Of a stretch of 64,000 bases of DNA, positions 1-8,600 are shown piece after piece (the first letter of the stretch is position 1; every line of letters begins with the position of its first letter). This stretch comes from Frigidibacter sp. SD6-1 (GTDB taxonomy: Bacteria > Pseudomonadota > Alphaproteobacteria > Rhodobacterales > Rhodobacteraceae), in NCBI RefSeq assembly GCF_030143255.1, contig NZ_JARJNR010000001.1, forward strand, positions 558,001-622,000, written 5' to 3'. A program made the position numbers and the translations under genes. The notes below the pieces were generated by a model. It made no database searches. It was not told where the DNA came from and was given only the letters and a program-made list of their open reading frames with translations.

Positions 1-590
1 CCGCTGCCGGGGAAATCCGGCTCGATGGCGCGCGGCTCGATCAATATGACGAAGCGGCGCGGGGCGCCTATTTCGGCTATCTGCCGCAGGATGTGGCCTT
101 GTTCGACGGAACGGTCGCAGAAAATATCGCCCGGCTGTCCTCCACGCCCGATGCGGAGGCCTGCGTCAAGGCCGCGCAGGCGGCGGGCGCCCACCAGATG
201 ATCCTCGACCTGCCGCAGGGTTATGATACGCCCGTCGGCGCGGCGGGGGCCCGGCTGTCGGGTGGCCAGCGCCAGCGGATCGGGCTGGCGCGGGCGCTCT
301 ACCGTTCGCCACAGGTCCTGATCCTCGACGAGCCGAATTCCAACCTCGATGCATCGGGGTCGGAAGCGCTGAACCTCGCGATCCGCGCGCAGAAAGAGGC
401 GGGCGGCGTGGTGATCATCATGGCCCACCGTCCGGCCGCGATTGCCGAATGTGATTTCCTCCTGATGCTCAGAAACGGTCAGCAGGCTGCCTTCGGGCCG
501 CGCGACGAGGTGTTGCGCAAGATCGTGGCGAACCATAGCCAGATCGTGCAGGGCCCGCGGCCGGTGCCGGGCGCGGGGGCGCTGTCATGA
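1..590 (+). CDS. Type I secretion system permease/ATPase, 3' part only
   Basis: The reading frame is open from base 3, so the gene begins upstream of the window. Only the C-terminal nucleotide-binding domain is visible. The Q-loop context YLPQDVALFDGTVAENIARL, the ABC signature LSGGQRQRIGLARAL, Walker B VLILDEPNSNLD and the H-loop MAHRP are all present; the membrane domain and Walker A lie outside. This arrangement is typical of PrtD/HlyB-like inner-membrane exporters, which drive one-step secretion of RTX-type proteins. The next gene is an HlyD-family adaptor whose ATG overlaps this stop (ATGA), so the two are translationally coupled. The substrate and the outer-membrane TolC partner are not in the window. 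The GTG at 93 lies inside the conserved Q-loop and is not a start. Confidence 0.93.
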   Translation, partial: AAGEIRLDGARLDQYDEAARGAYFGYLPQDVALFDGTVAENIARLSSTPDAEACVKAAQAAGAHQMILDLPQGYDTPVGAAGARLSGGQRQRIGLARALYRSPQVLILDEPNSNLDASGSEALNLAIRAQKEAGGVVIIMAHRPAAIAECDFLLMLRNGQQAAFGPRDEVLRKIVANHSQIVQGPRPVPGAGALS

Positions 591-1864
591 CTTGGAACAT
601 CCGCAGGCCGGTGCTCTTCGGCCTTCTGACCTGCCTTGTGCTTTTTCTCGGAATCTTCGTCTGGGGTGCGCGTGCTTCGCTGTCCGGGGCCGTGGTCGCG
701 ACCGGTCAGGTCGCGGTCGAAAGCCGCAGGCAGGTCGTCCAGCATCCCGACGGCGGGGTGGTCGACCGGCTTCTGGTCACGGACGGCGATCTGGTCGAGC
801 AGGGGCAGGTTCTTCTGGTCCTCGACGATGCCGAGCTTCTGTCGCAGCGCGCGATCTTCGCGGGGCAGCTTTTGGAACTGCGCGCCCAGGCGGCGCGGCT
901 GAAGGCCGAGCGTGACGATCTGCCGGAAATCGCCTTTCCCGACGGGCTCGAAGCGCTCGGCACGCCCGAGGCGGTCGAAGAGGTTCGCGCCGGCCAAAGC
1001 ACGCTTTTCACCGCGCGGCTGAAGACGCTGGAGGAGACCGGCAAATCCTACGGCGAACAGAAACTGCAGGTCGAGAACGAGATCGGCGGCCTCCGTGCGC
1101 AGGAAGGGGCGCTGCGTACCCAGATCGAATTGAATGCCTCGGAGCTTTCCGACGTCGAGGACCTGTTCAAGAAGGGTCTGGTCGAGGCGGTGCGTGTCAC
1201 CGCGCTCCGCCGCGAGGCGGCGCGTCTGCAGGGCTCGCTCGGCGAGGCGGAGGCAACGGTGGCGCGCAACCTCGGCCGGATCGCGCAGCTGGATGTGGAG
1301 CAGTTGCAGTTGCGCGCAGAGCGGCGCGAGAAGGCGGTTGGGGAACTTCGCGAGGTCGAGGCGCGGGCGGCAGGTGTCCAGGAACAGCTGAACGCGGTCG
1401 AGACAAAGCTCAGGCGGCTTGAACTGAGGGCGCCGATGGCGGGCATCGTCCATGACCTGCGCGTCCATACGATCGGCTCGGTGATCCGGCCTGCCGATCC
1501 GGTGCTGTTCGTGATCCCCAGGGACGCGGACCTGACGGTTCTGGCCCATGTCGATATCTATCATATCGACAGCGTGCATATCGGGCAGGCGGCATCCTTG
1601 CGCTTTTCCGCCTTTGACGCCCGCACGACGCCCGAGGTGGCGGCGACGGTGCTGAGGCTGTCGCCCGATGTGACCGTCGATGAACGGACCGGCGCGCAAT
1701 TCTACACCGCAGAACTGCGTGCCGACGAAGGTGCGGCGCTGCCCGAAAAGCCCTTGCTTCCGGGCATGCCGGTCGAGGTCTATATCCGTACCGGCGAGCG
1801 TTCGCCGCTCTCCTATCTCATGAAACCCTTCACCGACTATTTTACCCGCGCCTTCCGCGAGTAG
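587..1864 (+). CDS. HlyD-family type I secretion periplasmic adaptor (PrtE-like)
   Basis: This 425-aa protein has a short cytoplasmic N-terminus and one membrane segment at about residues 8-28. A biotinyl-lipoyl half-motif follows (VVQHPDGGVVDRLLV, about 50-64), then a long charged coiled-coil hairpin (about 85-285), the second lipoyl half (LRAPMAGIVHDLRV) and a beta-barrel/membrane-proximal region. That order matches membrane fusion proteins bridging a type I ABC exporter to TolC. The start overlaps the stop of the ABC gene by 4 nt. The length is normal for the PrtE/HlyD family. Nothing in this gene identifies the substrate. Confidence 0.93.
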   Translation: MTWNIRRPVLFGLLTCLVLFLGIFVWGARASLSGAVVATGQVAVESRRQVVQHPDGGVVDRLLVTDGDLVEQGQVLLVLDDAELLSQRAIFAGQLLELRAQAARLKAERDDLPEIAFPDGLEALGTPEAVEEVRAGQSTLFTARLKTLEETGKSYGEQKLQVENEIGGLRAQEGALRTQIELNASELSDVEDLFKKGLVEAVRVTALRREAARLQGSLGEAEATVARNLGRIAQLDVEQLQLRAERREKAVGELREVEARAAGVQEQLNAVETKLRRLELRAPMAGIVHDLRVHTIGSVIRPADPVLFVIPRDADLTVLAHVDIYHIDSVHIGQAASLRFSAFDARTTPEVAATVLRLSPDVTVDERTGAQFYTAELRADEGAALPEKPLLPGMPVEVYIRTGERSPLSYLMKPFTDYFTRAFRE

Positions 1865-1872
1865 AACGGGCG

Positions 1873-1919
1873 CCGGATTTCGTCACGAAATCCGGTCCGA
1901 AATCTTTGAAAGATTTCGG
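1873..1919. terminator. Tandem AT-rich hairpins between convergent genes
   Basis: There are two near-perfect palindromes back to back. Arms 1873-1882 and 1886-1895 form 10 bp with a 3-nt loop. Arms 1897-1907 and 1909-1919 form 11 bp around one central base. A GCGCGCGCC tract (1931-1939) follows and abuts the stop codon of the convergent gene. The position between two gene ends suggests a bidirectional terminator. Related structures occur at 20169-20198 and 30293-30341. Confidence 0.7.
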
Positions 1920-1939
1920 CCGCTCCGGTCGCGCGCGCC

Positions 1940-3520
1940 TCAGAGCGGGCGGGTGCGGACCTCGATCATGCGCGGGCCGGTGGCCGCTTGCGCGAGCGCG
2001 GCTTTCAGGGCGGCGATGTCGAGCGGGACTGATTGAAACGGCAGGTCGCAGGCCGCGGCGAACGGCTCCATCCGGAGCGGCGATGGGTTGCAGCCGATCA
2101 CCTCGGTATCCGCCGCGACCATCGCGTCGGCAATCTCCTGATAGGAAGCGCTGTTCCAGACGAGGAAAGTGATCGGCAAGCCCTCGTCCACGGCGGTCCT
2201 GAGTTCGCCCGGGCTGAACTGCAGCCCGCCGTCGCCGATCAGGCAAATGACCGGCGCGCCGGGCGCAGCGAGCGCCGCGCCGACGGCGGCACCGGGACCG
2301 AAGCCGAGCGCGCCAAAGCCGGTTGCCGCATTGAACCAGCCGCCCGGCCGGTCGTGATCATAGGTGATGTTCGCCGCATAGACCGGCTGGGTACTGTCGC
2401 CCACGATGATCGCGCCGGGCACCGCGTCGCGCATCGCCTCGACGAAGGGCAGGTAGCGGGCGAGTGTGGGCGAGAGGCCGGTGAGTTCCGCCCGCGCGGC
2501 CCGCATGGTCGCCGCGACGCGGTCCGCCGCCCCCGTGGCTTTCTGCTCCAGCAGCGGCAGCAGCGCCTGCATCGCCCGTCCGGCCTCTGCCCGCACCGCC
2601 AGCGCCGCCGGGTGGCGGGCAAGCTGCGCCGCGCAAAGGTCGATGCGGATCATGGCGGCGAGGTCGGGCATGCCCTCGGTGCCGTACATGTCATAGTCGG
2701 TGACCCCAAGCTCGGTGCCCACCGCCAGCACCTGATCCGCCAAGGCCATGAGCGCGCGTACCGATTTCAGGCTCGGCGAGGCGGCGAGGCTCAGCGGATG
2801 CTGCCAGAGCAGCCCGCGCGCGTTCGTCGTCTGTATGACCGGCGCGTCCAGCCGCTCGGCAAGCGCGCGCAGTTCCCGGCCCGCATGGCGGGCGCCGCCG
2901 CCCGCGAGGATCACCGGCGTCCTGGCGCGGTTCAGAAGCGCCGCCGCCTCGGTCAGCTGGTCGGCGTCTGGCGCGCGTGGCGCTGCAGCCGCGACCGAAG
3001 AGGGCAGGGGCGGGCAGGGCAGCGGCATCACATCGGTCGGCACTTCGATATGGACCGGGCCGGGGCGCCCCTCGGTCAGCGCGGCGAAGGCCTGGGTCAG
3101 CACCCGCTCGACCATCTCCGGCGCGGTGATCTGGAACGAGGGGCAGAGCGGCCGCACCATGCCCGCCTGATCGGGCAGTTCATGCAGGAAGCCCAGCCCC
3201 TGGCCGAGGCTCGCGCGGTTGTTCACGCCCGAGATGATCAGGACCGGCACCGAATCCTCGCGCGACTGGCCCATCGGCGTCAGCGCGTTCAGAAGGCCCG
3301 GCCCGGTGATGACGAAGGCGACGCCGGGCTTGCCCGAGACGCGCGCATAGCCATCGGCCATGAAGGCCGCGCCGCCTTCGTGGCGCGCGGTCACATGGCG
3401 GATGCCGGACCCGGCTAGGCCCCGGTAAAGCTCGATCGTATGGACGCCCGGAATGCCGAACACCACCTCGACCCCGCGCGCCTTCAGCCCGCGCACCAGT
3501 TCTTCGCCGACAGAAGCCAT
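1940..3520 (-). CDS. Thiamine diphosphate-dependent 2-oxo acid decarboxylase (acetolactate synthase-like)
   Basis: The protein is 526 aa and has the full three-domain ThDP fold. The N-terminal PYR domain carries the catalytic Glu48 in TARHEGGAAFMADGYA. A central domain follows, and the C-terminal PP domain has the GDGG cofactor motif (IGDGGLQFSPGEL). Proteins of this kind in Rhodobacterales are often annotated as 5-guanidino-2-oxopentanoate decarboxylase (AruI type), the step after transamination in arginine degradation. I chose the ATG at 3520, not an upstream in-frame ATG, because the family starts at MASVGEELV and it overlaps the aminotransferase stop by 1 nt. The aminotransferase directly upstream supports a transamination-then-decarboxylation pair. 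The substrate is inferred, and a generic acetolactate synthase-like enzyme remains possible. Confidence 0.82.
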   Translation of the reverse strand: MASVGEELVRGLKARGVEVVFGIPGVHTIELYRGLAGSGIRHVTARHEGGAAFMADGYARVSGKPGVAFVITGPGLLNALTPMGQSREDSVPVLIISGVNNRASLGQGLGFLHELPDQAGMVRPLCPSFQITAPEMVERVLTQAFAALTEGRPGPVHIEVPTDVMPLPCPPLPSSVAAAAPRAPDADQLTEAAALLNRARTPVILAGGGARHAGRELRALAERLDAPVIQTTNARGLLWQHPLSLAASPSLKSVRALMALADQVLAVGTELGVTDYDMYGTEGMPDLAAMIRIDLCAAQLARHPAALAVRAEAGRAMQALLPLLEQKATGAADRVAATMRAARAELTGLSPTLARYLPFVEAMRDAVPGAIIVGDSTQPVYAANITYDHDRPGGWFNAATGFGALGFGPGAAVGAALAAPGAPVICLIGDGGLQFSPGELRTAVDEGLPITFLVWNSASYQEIADAMVAADTEVIGCNPSPLRMEPFAAACDLPFQSVPLDIAALKAALAQAATGPRMIEVRTRPL

Positions 3521-4704
3521 CAGGCAGCCTTTCTCAGAGTTTCCGCGAAAGACAGGATGCGACGGCAGCCTTCCTCGCACAGGTCATCGGGCTGGCCGAG
3601 CGAGACGCGCAGCCAGCCGCCGAAGGATTGGCCGAAGCTTTCGCCGGGCATCACCGCGACTTTCTGCTGATCGAGGAGCGCGGTGGCGAACTCGATGCCG
3701 GTAAGCCCGGTCGCGCGCACGTCGATCACCACGAACATGCCCGCCTGCGGCCGGTGAACGCGCAGCCCGGCCTTGCCGTCGAGCGCCGCATGGAAAAGCT
3801 CCGCACGCTTGGCGAACCGTTCGACCATCCCGGCGGCGACGGGCGAGGGGGCGGAGAGTGCCGCCGCCGTCATGTCGGCGATGAAGGGCTGGTTGCCGAA
3901 GAGCATGGTCTCGGCCAGCGGCAGAAGGCGCGCGGCAAACTCGGGCGAGCCGAGGCACCAGCCGGTGCGGAAACCGGGCGCGGCATGGGATTTGGAGATC
4001 GAGGTGCAGACCACGGTGCGGGGCGCGAGATCGTCAAGCGCGAAGGGCGACAGGAAGCTCTCGCCGGGGAAGATCAGGTCCTCGTAGACCTCGTCGGAGA
4101 TGAGCCACAGGTCATGTTTCTTCGCCAGATCGCCGATGGCGACGATCTCGTCCCGGGTCAGGATGGCGCCCGTGGGATTGTGCGGGCTGTTGAGGAAGAT
4201 CGCCCGGGTGCGTGGCGTGATCGCCGCTGCGACATCGGTCGCCTGCAGGCGGAACCCCTTCTCGGGGCGCAGCGCCACCGGCACGACCCTGGCGCCGCTC
4301 GCGGCCACCACAGCCTCGTAAGTCGCGTACATCGGATCGCCGACGATGACTTCGTCGCCCTCGTCGGCCACCGCCTTCAGGGCCGCGAAGATCGCGGTCT
4401 GGGTGCCGGGCAGGCAGATGAACTGGTCGGTGCCGACCGGCCGCCCCAGCCGGGATGTGTACCGATCGGACAGGGCCTTGAGCAGCGCCGGTTCGCCGCG
4501 CCCGTTCGAGTAACCGGTGCGGCCCGCCGCGATGGCGGCCGTCGCCGCCTCGCGCATCGGCAAGGGGGTGGGCACATCGGGCTCGCCGATGGTAAATTCA
4601 AGGATATCCTCGCCCGCCGCCTTCAGCGCCCGCGCGCGGCTGTGCAACGCCCATTTCGACCCGCCAAGCGTGCTCAGTCGGTCGGTGATCCTTGCGTATC
4701 TCAT
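3520..4704 (-). CDS. PLP-dependent class I/II aminotransferase
   Basis: This 394-aa fold-type I aminotransferase of the AAT superfamily has the N-terminal IGEPDVPTP loop, NSPHNPTGA (about 172-180), SDEVYEDL and the Schiff-base lysine Lys238 in SISKSHAAPGFRTGW. The arginine that binds the alpha-carboxylate lies near the C-terminus (GGWLRVSL). It converts an amino acid to its 2-oxo acid. It lies 13 nt downstream of a TetR gene and overlaps the ThDP decarboxylase by one base, so the three form one operon. I took the ATG at 4704 because the family begins close to this point and the upstream extension has no conserved character. The substrate is unknown; the divergent ABC importer points to a polar amino acid. 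Confidence 0.88.
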   Translation of the reverse strand: MRYARITDRLSTLGGSKWALHSRARALKAAGEDILEFTIGEPDVPTPLPMREAATAAIAAGRTGYSNGRGEPALLKALSDRYTSRLGRPVGTDQFICLPGTQTAIFAALKAVADEGDEVIVGDPMYATYEAVVAASGARVVPVALRPEKGFRLQATDVAAAITPRTRAIFLNSPHNPTGAILTRDEIVAIGDLAKKHDLWLISDEVYEDLIFPGESFLSPFALDDLAPRTVVCTSISKSHAAPGFRTGWCLGSPEFAARLLPLAETMLFGNQPFIADMTAAALSAPSPVAAGMVERFAKRAELFHAALDGKAGLRVHRPQAGMFVVIDVRATGLTGIEFATALLDQQKVAVMPGESFGQSFGGWLRVSLGQPDDLCEEGCRRILSFAETLRKAA

Positions 4705-4717
4705 GGATGTCTTCCGG

Positions 4718-5368
4718 TCATGTCTCTGCGTTGGCGCTGGGTGCAGGCTTATGGCGCACAAGATCGGCACCGACAATCCGGCTTGCCGCCATCAGTGCGA
4801 TATCGACGACTTCGTCGGGGTCAAAATGGTTTTCCTCGGTTGCGCCCTCTAGCCAGAGCCCGTCGATCAGGCCATTCAGGGCAATCGCTAGGCGCCGTGC
4901 TTGGTCAGTTGTCTCGATTCCCGGCAAGCGTTCCAGCAGGGCCTGGATTGTCCCGCGATAGGCCAGATAGGTCTCGTTATGAATTCCGGCCAGATCGGGA
5001 TGGCTGCGGGTGCGGTGGATGAAGGCCGTCCAAAGGGTGACCTGACGGTCGGTCATGATGGGAGGGCGCAGCGTTGCCGCGATGAAATGCGCAAGACGGG
5101 CGCCGGGATCGACAAGATCAGGCGGGATCTGACTGAGACCCTTCTGCGTCATGTCGGTCATGAAGGCGCGATAGGCCTCGCGCGTCAGTTCCTCTTTCGA
5201 GGCGAAGTAATGCCGGATCAGTCCCTGAGTCACGCCTGCACGCAGCGCGATCTCGCGCACTGTGGCCTGCGGGAAGCCGCCCTCGGCAATCGCTTCGAGT
5301 GCGGCCTCGATCAGCTGCTCCCTGCGGGCCACTTCGCCCTTTCGCTCGAATTTTTTCCGCGGGTCCAT
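4718..5368 (-). CDS. TetR-family transcriptional regulator (BetI-like C-terminus)
   Basis: The 216-aa protein has an N-terminal TetR helix-turn-helix (RREQLIEAALEAIAEGGF then VREIALRAGVTQGLIRHYF, about residues 16-56) and an all-helical ligand domain resembling BetI-type regulators. It is first in the aminotransferase-decarboxylase operon and divergent from the ABC importer, so it probably controls both directions. An inverted repeat 17 nt upstream of its ATG is a candidate operator. The ligand is probably the imported amino acid or a derivative, but this is inference. Confidence 0.9.
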   Translation of the reverse strand: MDPRKKFERKGEVARREQLIEAALEAIAEGGFPQATVREIALRAGVTQGLIRHYFASKEELTREAYRAFMTDMTQKGLSQIPPDLVDPGARLAHFIAATLRPPIMTDRQVTLWTAFIHRTRSHPDLAGIHNETYLAYRGTIQALLERLPGIETTDQARRLAIALNGLIDGLWLEGATEENHFDPDEVVDIALMAASRIVGADLVRHKPAPSANAET

Positions 5369-5384
5369 CGGATCACCGAATTAT

Positions 5385-5408
5385 ACACTTGCATAGTTGC
5401 AGAAGTGT
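5385..5408. promoter_or_regulatory. Candidate TetR operator between divergent operons
   Basis: Arms ACACTT (5385-5390) and AAGTGT (5403-5408) are separated by 12 nt, and TGCA occurs twice inside (5390-5393 and 5398-5401). The site lies between the TetR gene start (5368) and the ABC ATPase start (5449), where a local TetR repressor would bind. No biochemical evidence is available. Confidence 0.5.
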
Positions 5409-5448
5409 GGTTTTCATTGCAAGAGAATACCGCTTGGGGGAGGGTGGT

Positions 5449-6249
5449 TTGACCGCTGACGCCACTTCGACGATGGAAAGCGCCGCAGGACGCGACCTGA
5501 CCGACACTATCCGTATCGTCGATCTTCACAAGGCTTTTGGCAACCTCGAAGTGCTGAAGGGTGTGTCCCTGACCGCGCGCAAGGGGGATGTGGTCGCGGT
5601 GATCGGGGGCTCCGGCTCGGGAAAGTCCACGATGCTGCGCTGCGTGAACTTCCTTGAAACACCGACGGCGGGCGAGATTCACATCGGCGGCGAGAAGGTG
5701 AGGATGCGCCCCGACGGCAGCCCCGCCGACCGACGCCAGATCGAGCGGCTGCGTCAGAGCCTTGGCATGGTGTTTCAAAGCTTCAACCTCTGGACCCACA
5801 AGACGGTCATGGAAAACCTGATCGAAGTGCCGGTCCACGTGCTGGGCGTGCCGAAGGCAGAGGCGATCGAGCGGGCAAAAGTCCTTCTCGCGCGGGTCGG
5901 GCTGTCGGACAAGGCCGATGTCTATCCCGCCTTCATGTCGGGCGGCCAGCAGCAGCGGGCGGCCATCGCCCGCGCGCTTTGCATGGAGCCGCAGGCGATG
6001 CTCTTTGACGAGCCCACTTCGGCGCTCGACCCCGAACTGGTGGGCGAGGTCCTGAACGTGATCCGCGGCCTCGCCGAGGAGGGTCGCACGATGATTCTCG
6101 TGACCCACGAGATGAAATTCGCCCGCGAGGTCGCGAGCCATGTCGTCTATCTGTACAACGGTCTGGTCGAGGAAGAAGGACCGCCCGAACAGCTCTTCGG
6201 GGCGCCGCAATCAGAGCGTCTCAAGCAATTCCTGAAGTCCGTGGGTTAA
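5449..6249 (+). CDS. Polar amino acid ABC transporter ATP-binding protein (HisP/GlnQ type)
   Basis: This is a 266-aa ATPase with Walker A GGSGSGKST (about 53-61), Q-loop MVFQSFNLWTHKTVMENL, signature MSGGQQQRAAIARAL, Walker B MLFDEPTSALDPE and the switch His in LVTHEM. It is of the histidine/arginine/glutamine importer class. The start is uncertain. I chose a TTG at 5449 because a strong purine tract (about 5436-5444) lies at the right distance; an ATG at 5473 is the alternative. It begins the operon ATPase-binding protein-two permeases, divergent from the TetR-aminotransferase operon. Confidence 0.9.
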   Translation: MTADATSTMESAAGRDLTDTIRIVDLHKAFGNLEVLKGVSLTARKGDVVAVIGGSGSGKSTMLRCVNFLETPTAGEIHIGGEKVRMRPDGSPADRRQIERLRQSLGMVFQSFNLWTHKTVMENLIEVPVHVLGVPKAEAIERAKVLLARVGLSDKADVYPAFMSGGQQQRAAIARALCMEPQAMLFDEPTSALDPELVGEVLNVIRGLAEEGRTMILVTHEMKFAREVASHVVYLYNGLVEEEGPPEQLFGAPQSERLKQFLKSVG

Positions 6250-6283
6250 CCCGGCGCATACACATCCAACTGAGAGGAAGAGA

Positions 6284-7054
6284 ATGAAGATCAAACTTGC
6301 AGCGCTCGCCGCGTCGCTTCTGTTCGGAGCCGCCGCCTATGCCGACCCGGTCAAGATCGGCATCGCCGCCGAACCCTATCCGCCGTTCGCCTCGCCCGAT
6401 GCCTCCGGCAACTGGGTCGGCTGGGAGGTCGAGATCATCAACGCCGTCTGCAAGGCGGCCGAGATGGACTGCGCGATTACGCCGGTCGCCTGGGACGGGA
6501 TCATCCCCTCGCTGACGTCGGGCCAGATCGACGTGATCATGGCTTCGATGTCGATCACCGAGGAACGGCTGAAGACCATCGATTTTTCGGACAAGTACTA
6601 CAACACCCCGACGGTCGTGATCGCCTCGAACGGTTCCGACATCACGCCGACGGCCGAGGGACTTGCGGGCAAGATCATCGGCGTTCAGGCCTCGACTGTG
6701 CATGAGGCCTATGTGAACCAGTATTTCGCCCCGACTGCCGCCGAAGTGAAGGTCTACCAGACCCAGGACGAGGCGAACCAGGATCTCGCCGCGGGCCGGA
6801 TCGATGCGATCCAGGCGGATTCGATCGCGATGGACGCGTTCCTCGCGACCGAAGCGGGTGCGGCCTGCTGCGAATCGAAAGGCGCCGTTGCCGACGACCC
6901 GGCGATCCTCGGCCTTGGCGTCGGCGCGGGCATCCGCAAGGGCGAGGACGAGCTGAAGGGCAAGATCAACGCGGGCATCGCGGCGATCATCGCCGATGGC
7001 ACTTACGACGCCATCACCAAGAACTATTTCGCCTCTTCGATCTACGGCGAATAA
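6284..7054 (+). CDS. Polar amino acid ABC transporter periplasmic binding protein
   Basis: The 256-aa protein has a signal peptide (MKIKLAALAASLLFGAAAYA, predicted cut before Asp21). It then shows the type II binding-protein fold with the bac_solute_3 signature VGWEVEIINAVCKAAEM, and WDGIIPSLTSGQIDVIMASMS followed by ITEERLKTIDFSDKYY. It captures a polar amino acid (lysine/arginine/ornithine/histidine class by resemblance) and delivers it to the two permeases downstream. The ribosome site AGAGGAAGAG is well placed before the ATG. The adjacent Cys-Cys in AACCESKG matches the disulfide-bearing position seen in this family. Confidence 0.91.
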   Translation: MKIKLAALAASLLFGAAAYADPVKIGIAAEPYPPFASPDASGNWVGWEVEIINAVCKAAEMDCAITPVAWDGIIPSLTSGQIDVIMASMSITEERLKTIDFSDKYYNTPTVVIASNGSDITPTAEGLAGKIIGVQASTVHEAYVNQYFAPTAAEVKVYQTQDEANQDLAAGRIDAIQADSIAMDAFLATEAGAACCESKGAVADDPAILGLGVGAGIRKGEDELKGKINAGIAAIIADGTYDAITKNYFASSIYGE

Positions 7055-7792
7055 GTGCTTGGCTTCGAGGCGTCCGGCGCCTCCACCCTGCCGCTTCTGG
7101 CCTATTCGCCCCCCGGCTGGGGGGCGACCTTGCTGGCCGGACTTTGGAATTCCGTCCAGATCGCAGTCGGGGCTTTCGGGCTCGGTATCCTGATCGGGAT
7201 GGGCGGGGCTTTCGGCAAGCTCTATGGCGGGCCGGTCCTGAAGGATCTTCTGGCCATCTACACGACCGTCGTCCGGGCAGTGCCCGAACTGGTCCTCATC
7301 CTTATCCTCTATTTCGCGGTGACCGATGCGGTGAACCAGCTTCTGCTGAGCTTCGGCTATTCCCGCATCCAGATTTCCGGCGTGGCCGCTGGCATCGCGG
7401 TATTGGGCGTGGTGCAGGGCGCCTATGCGACCGAAGTCTTGCGCGGCGCGATCCTGTCGGTGCCTGCGGGCCAGATCGAGGCGGCTCGTTCCATGGGCAT
7501 GCCGCCCCTCCTGCTCGCCCGCCGGATCACGCTGCCCCTGATGATGGCGGCGGCGGTGCCGGGGCTTGCGAACCTGTGGCTCGTCGCCACCAAGGACACG
7601 GCACTTCTTGCGGTCGTGGGTTTTGCCGAGCTGACGCAGGCGACCCGTCAGGCCGCGGGCACGACGAAGGCCTTCTTCACCTTCTTCATGGCGGCGGGCG
7701 TGCTTTACCTCATGCTCTCGCTCGTCTCGACGCTGATCTTTTCGCGGATCGAGCGCTGGGCACGGCGCGGGCAGCGGACGATGGGACGGTAG
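7055..7792 (+). CDS. Polar amino acid ABC transporter permease 1 (HisQ-like)
   Basis: This is a 245-aa inner-membrane protein of the HEQRo permease family with about five membrane segments. The EAA loop that contacts the ATPase is visible as QIEAARSMGMPPLLLARRITLPLMM. The start is a GTG immediately after the TAA of the binding-protein gene (zero spacing), which implies translational coupling. It forms a heterodimer with the next gene product. Confidence 0.9.
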   Translation: MLGFEASGASTLPLLAYSPPGWGATLLAGLWNSVQIAVGAFGLGILIGMGGAFGKLYGGPVLKDLLAIYTTVVRAVPELVLILILYFAVTDAVNQLLLSFGYSRIQISGVAAGIAVLGVVQGAYATEVLRGAILSVPAGQIEAARSMGMPPLLLARRITLPLMMAAAVPGLANLWLVATKDTALLAVVGFAELTQATRQAAGTTKAFFTFFMAAGVLYLMLSLVSTLIFSRIERWARRGQRTMGR

Positions 7793-7794
7793 GG

Positions 7795-8574
7795 ATGCTG
7801 AAGGAACTGATGATTCCCCGCCGCCTGGTGATGATCGCCCTCGTTCTCGCTCTGGCAGTCTGGTCCGCCTATGCCCTGCGCTGGGACTGGCTTGGCAACC
7901 CCAAGTATCAGGCGTTGATCTGGACCGGCATATGGAACACTTTCTGGATTCTGATCGTCACCATGGTGATCGGCATGGCGCTTGCGATCCCCCTGGGCCT
8001 CGCGCAGGCGGTCGGTCCCTGGTATCTGGCCGCCCCCGCCCGCATCTTCTGCAGCATCATCCGCGGCACGCCGCTGCTCTTGCAGCTCTGGCTGCTTTAC
8101 TACGGCATCGGCACCTTCTTCCCCTCGATCCCCTGGATCAGGGAGTCCGATCTCTGGCCGATCCTGCGACAGGCCTGGCCCTATGCGGTGGTGGCACTGT
8201 CTCTCTCGGTCGCGGGTTACGAGGGCGAGGTGATGCGCGGCGCCTTCAAGGGCGTGCCGCACGGGCAACTGGAGGCCGCCAGGGCCATGGGCATGCCGCG
8301 CTTCACGCTCTTCCGCCGCATCTGGCTGCCGCAGGCCCTGCACCGGGTTCTGCCGACGCTTGGCGGCGAGACGGTGCTGCAACTGAAAGCCACGCCGCTG
8401 GTCGCGACCATCACGGTCATCGATATCTACGCCGTCGCGGGCAGGGTCCGGCAGGATACGTTCATCGTCTATGAACCGCTCCTCCTCCTAGCCGTCGTCT
8501 ATATGTCGATCACCGGGCTGATCGTGCTTCTGTTCCGCTGGTTCGAAAGCCGGTTCCCGAGCCGCGTGGCGTAA
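7795..8574 (+). CDS. Polar amino acid ABC transporter permease 2 (HisM-like)
   Basis: The 259-aa membrane permease starts at an ATG 2 nt after permease 1. The coupling loop reads QLEAARAMGMPRFTLFRRIW. Further hydrophobic segments cover residues 10-30, 50-75, 95-115, 190-210 and 225-250 approximately. It is the last gene of the importer operon and is followed by a GC-rich hairpin (8581-8597). An open frame continues upstream only because it overlaps permease 1 in another frame; the conserved protein starts at MLKELMIPRR. Confidence 0.9.
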   Translation: MLKELMIPRRLVMIALVLALAVWSAYALRWDWLGNPKYQALIWTGIWNTFWILIVTMVIGMALAIPLGLAQAVGPWYLAAPARIFCSIIRGTPLLLQLWLLYYGIGTFFPSIPWIRESDLWPILRQAWPYAVVALSLSVAGYEGEVMRGAFKGVPHGQLEAARAMGMPRFTLFRRIWLPQALHRVLPTLGGETVLQLKATPLVATITVIDIYAVAGRVRQDTFIVYEPLLLLAVVYMSITGLIVLLFRWFESRFPSRVA

Positions 8575-8580
8575 AGTGCG

Positions 8581-8597
8581 CGGGGGCGCTGCCCCCG
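8581..8597 (+). terminator. GC-rich hairpin after the ABC importer operon
   Basis: Perfect 7-bp arms CGGGGGC (8581-8587) and GCCCCCG (8591-8597) enclose a 3-nt loop, 6 nt after the stop codon. There is no U-tract, so termination is inferred from position and stem stability. The TATTTG repeat begins directly after it. Confidence 0.5.
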
Positions 8598-8600
8598 CAC

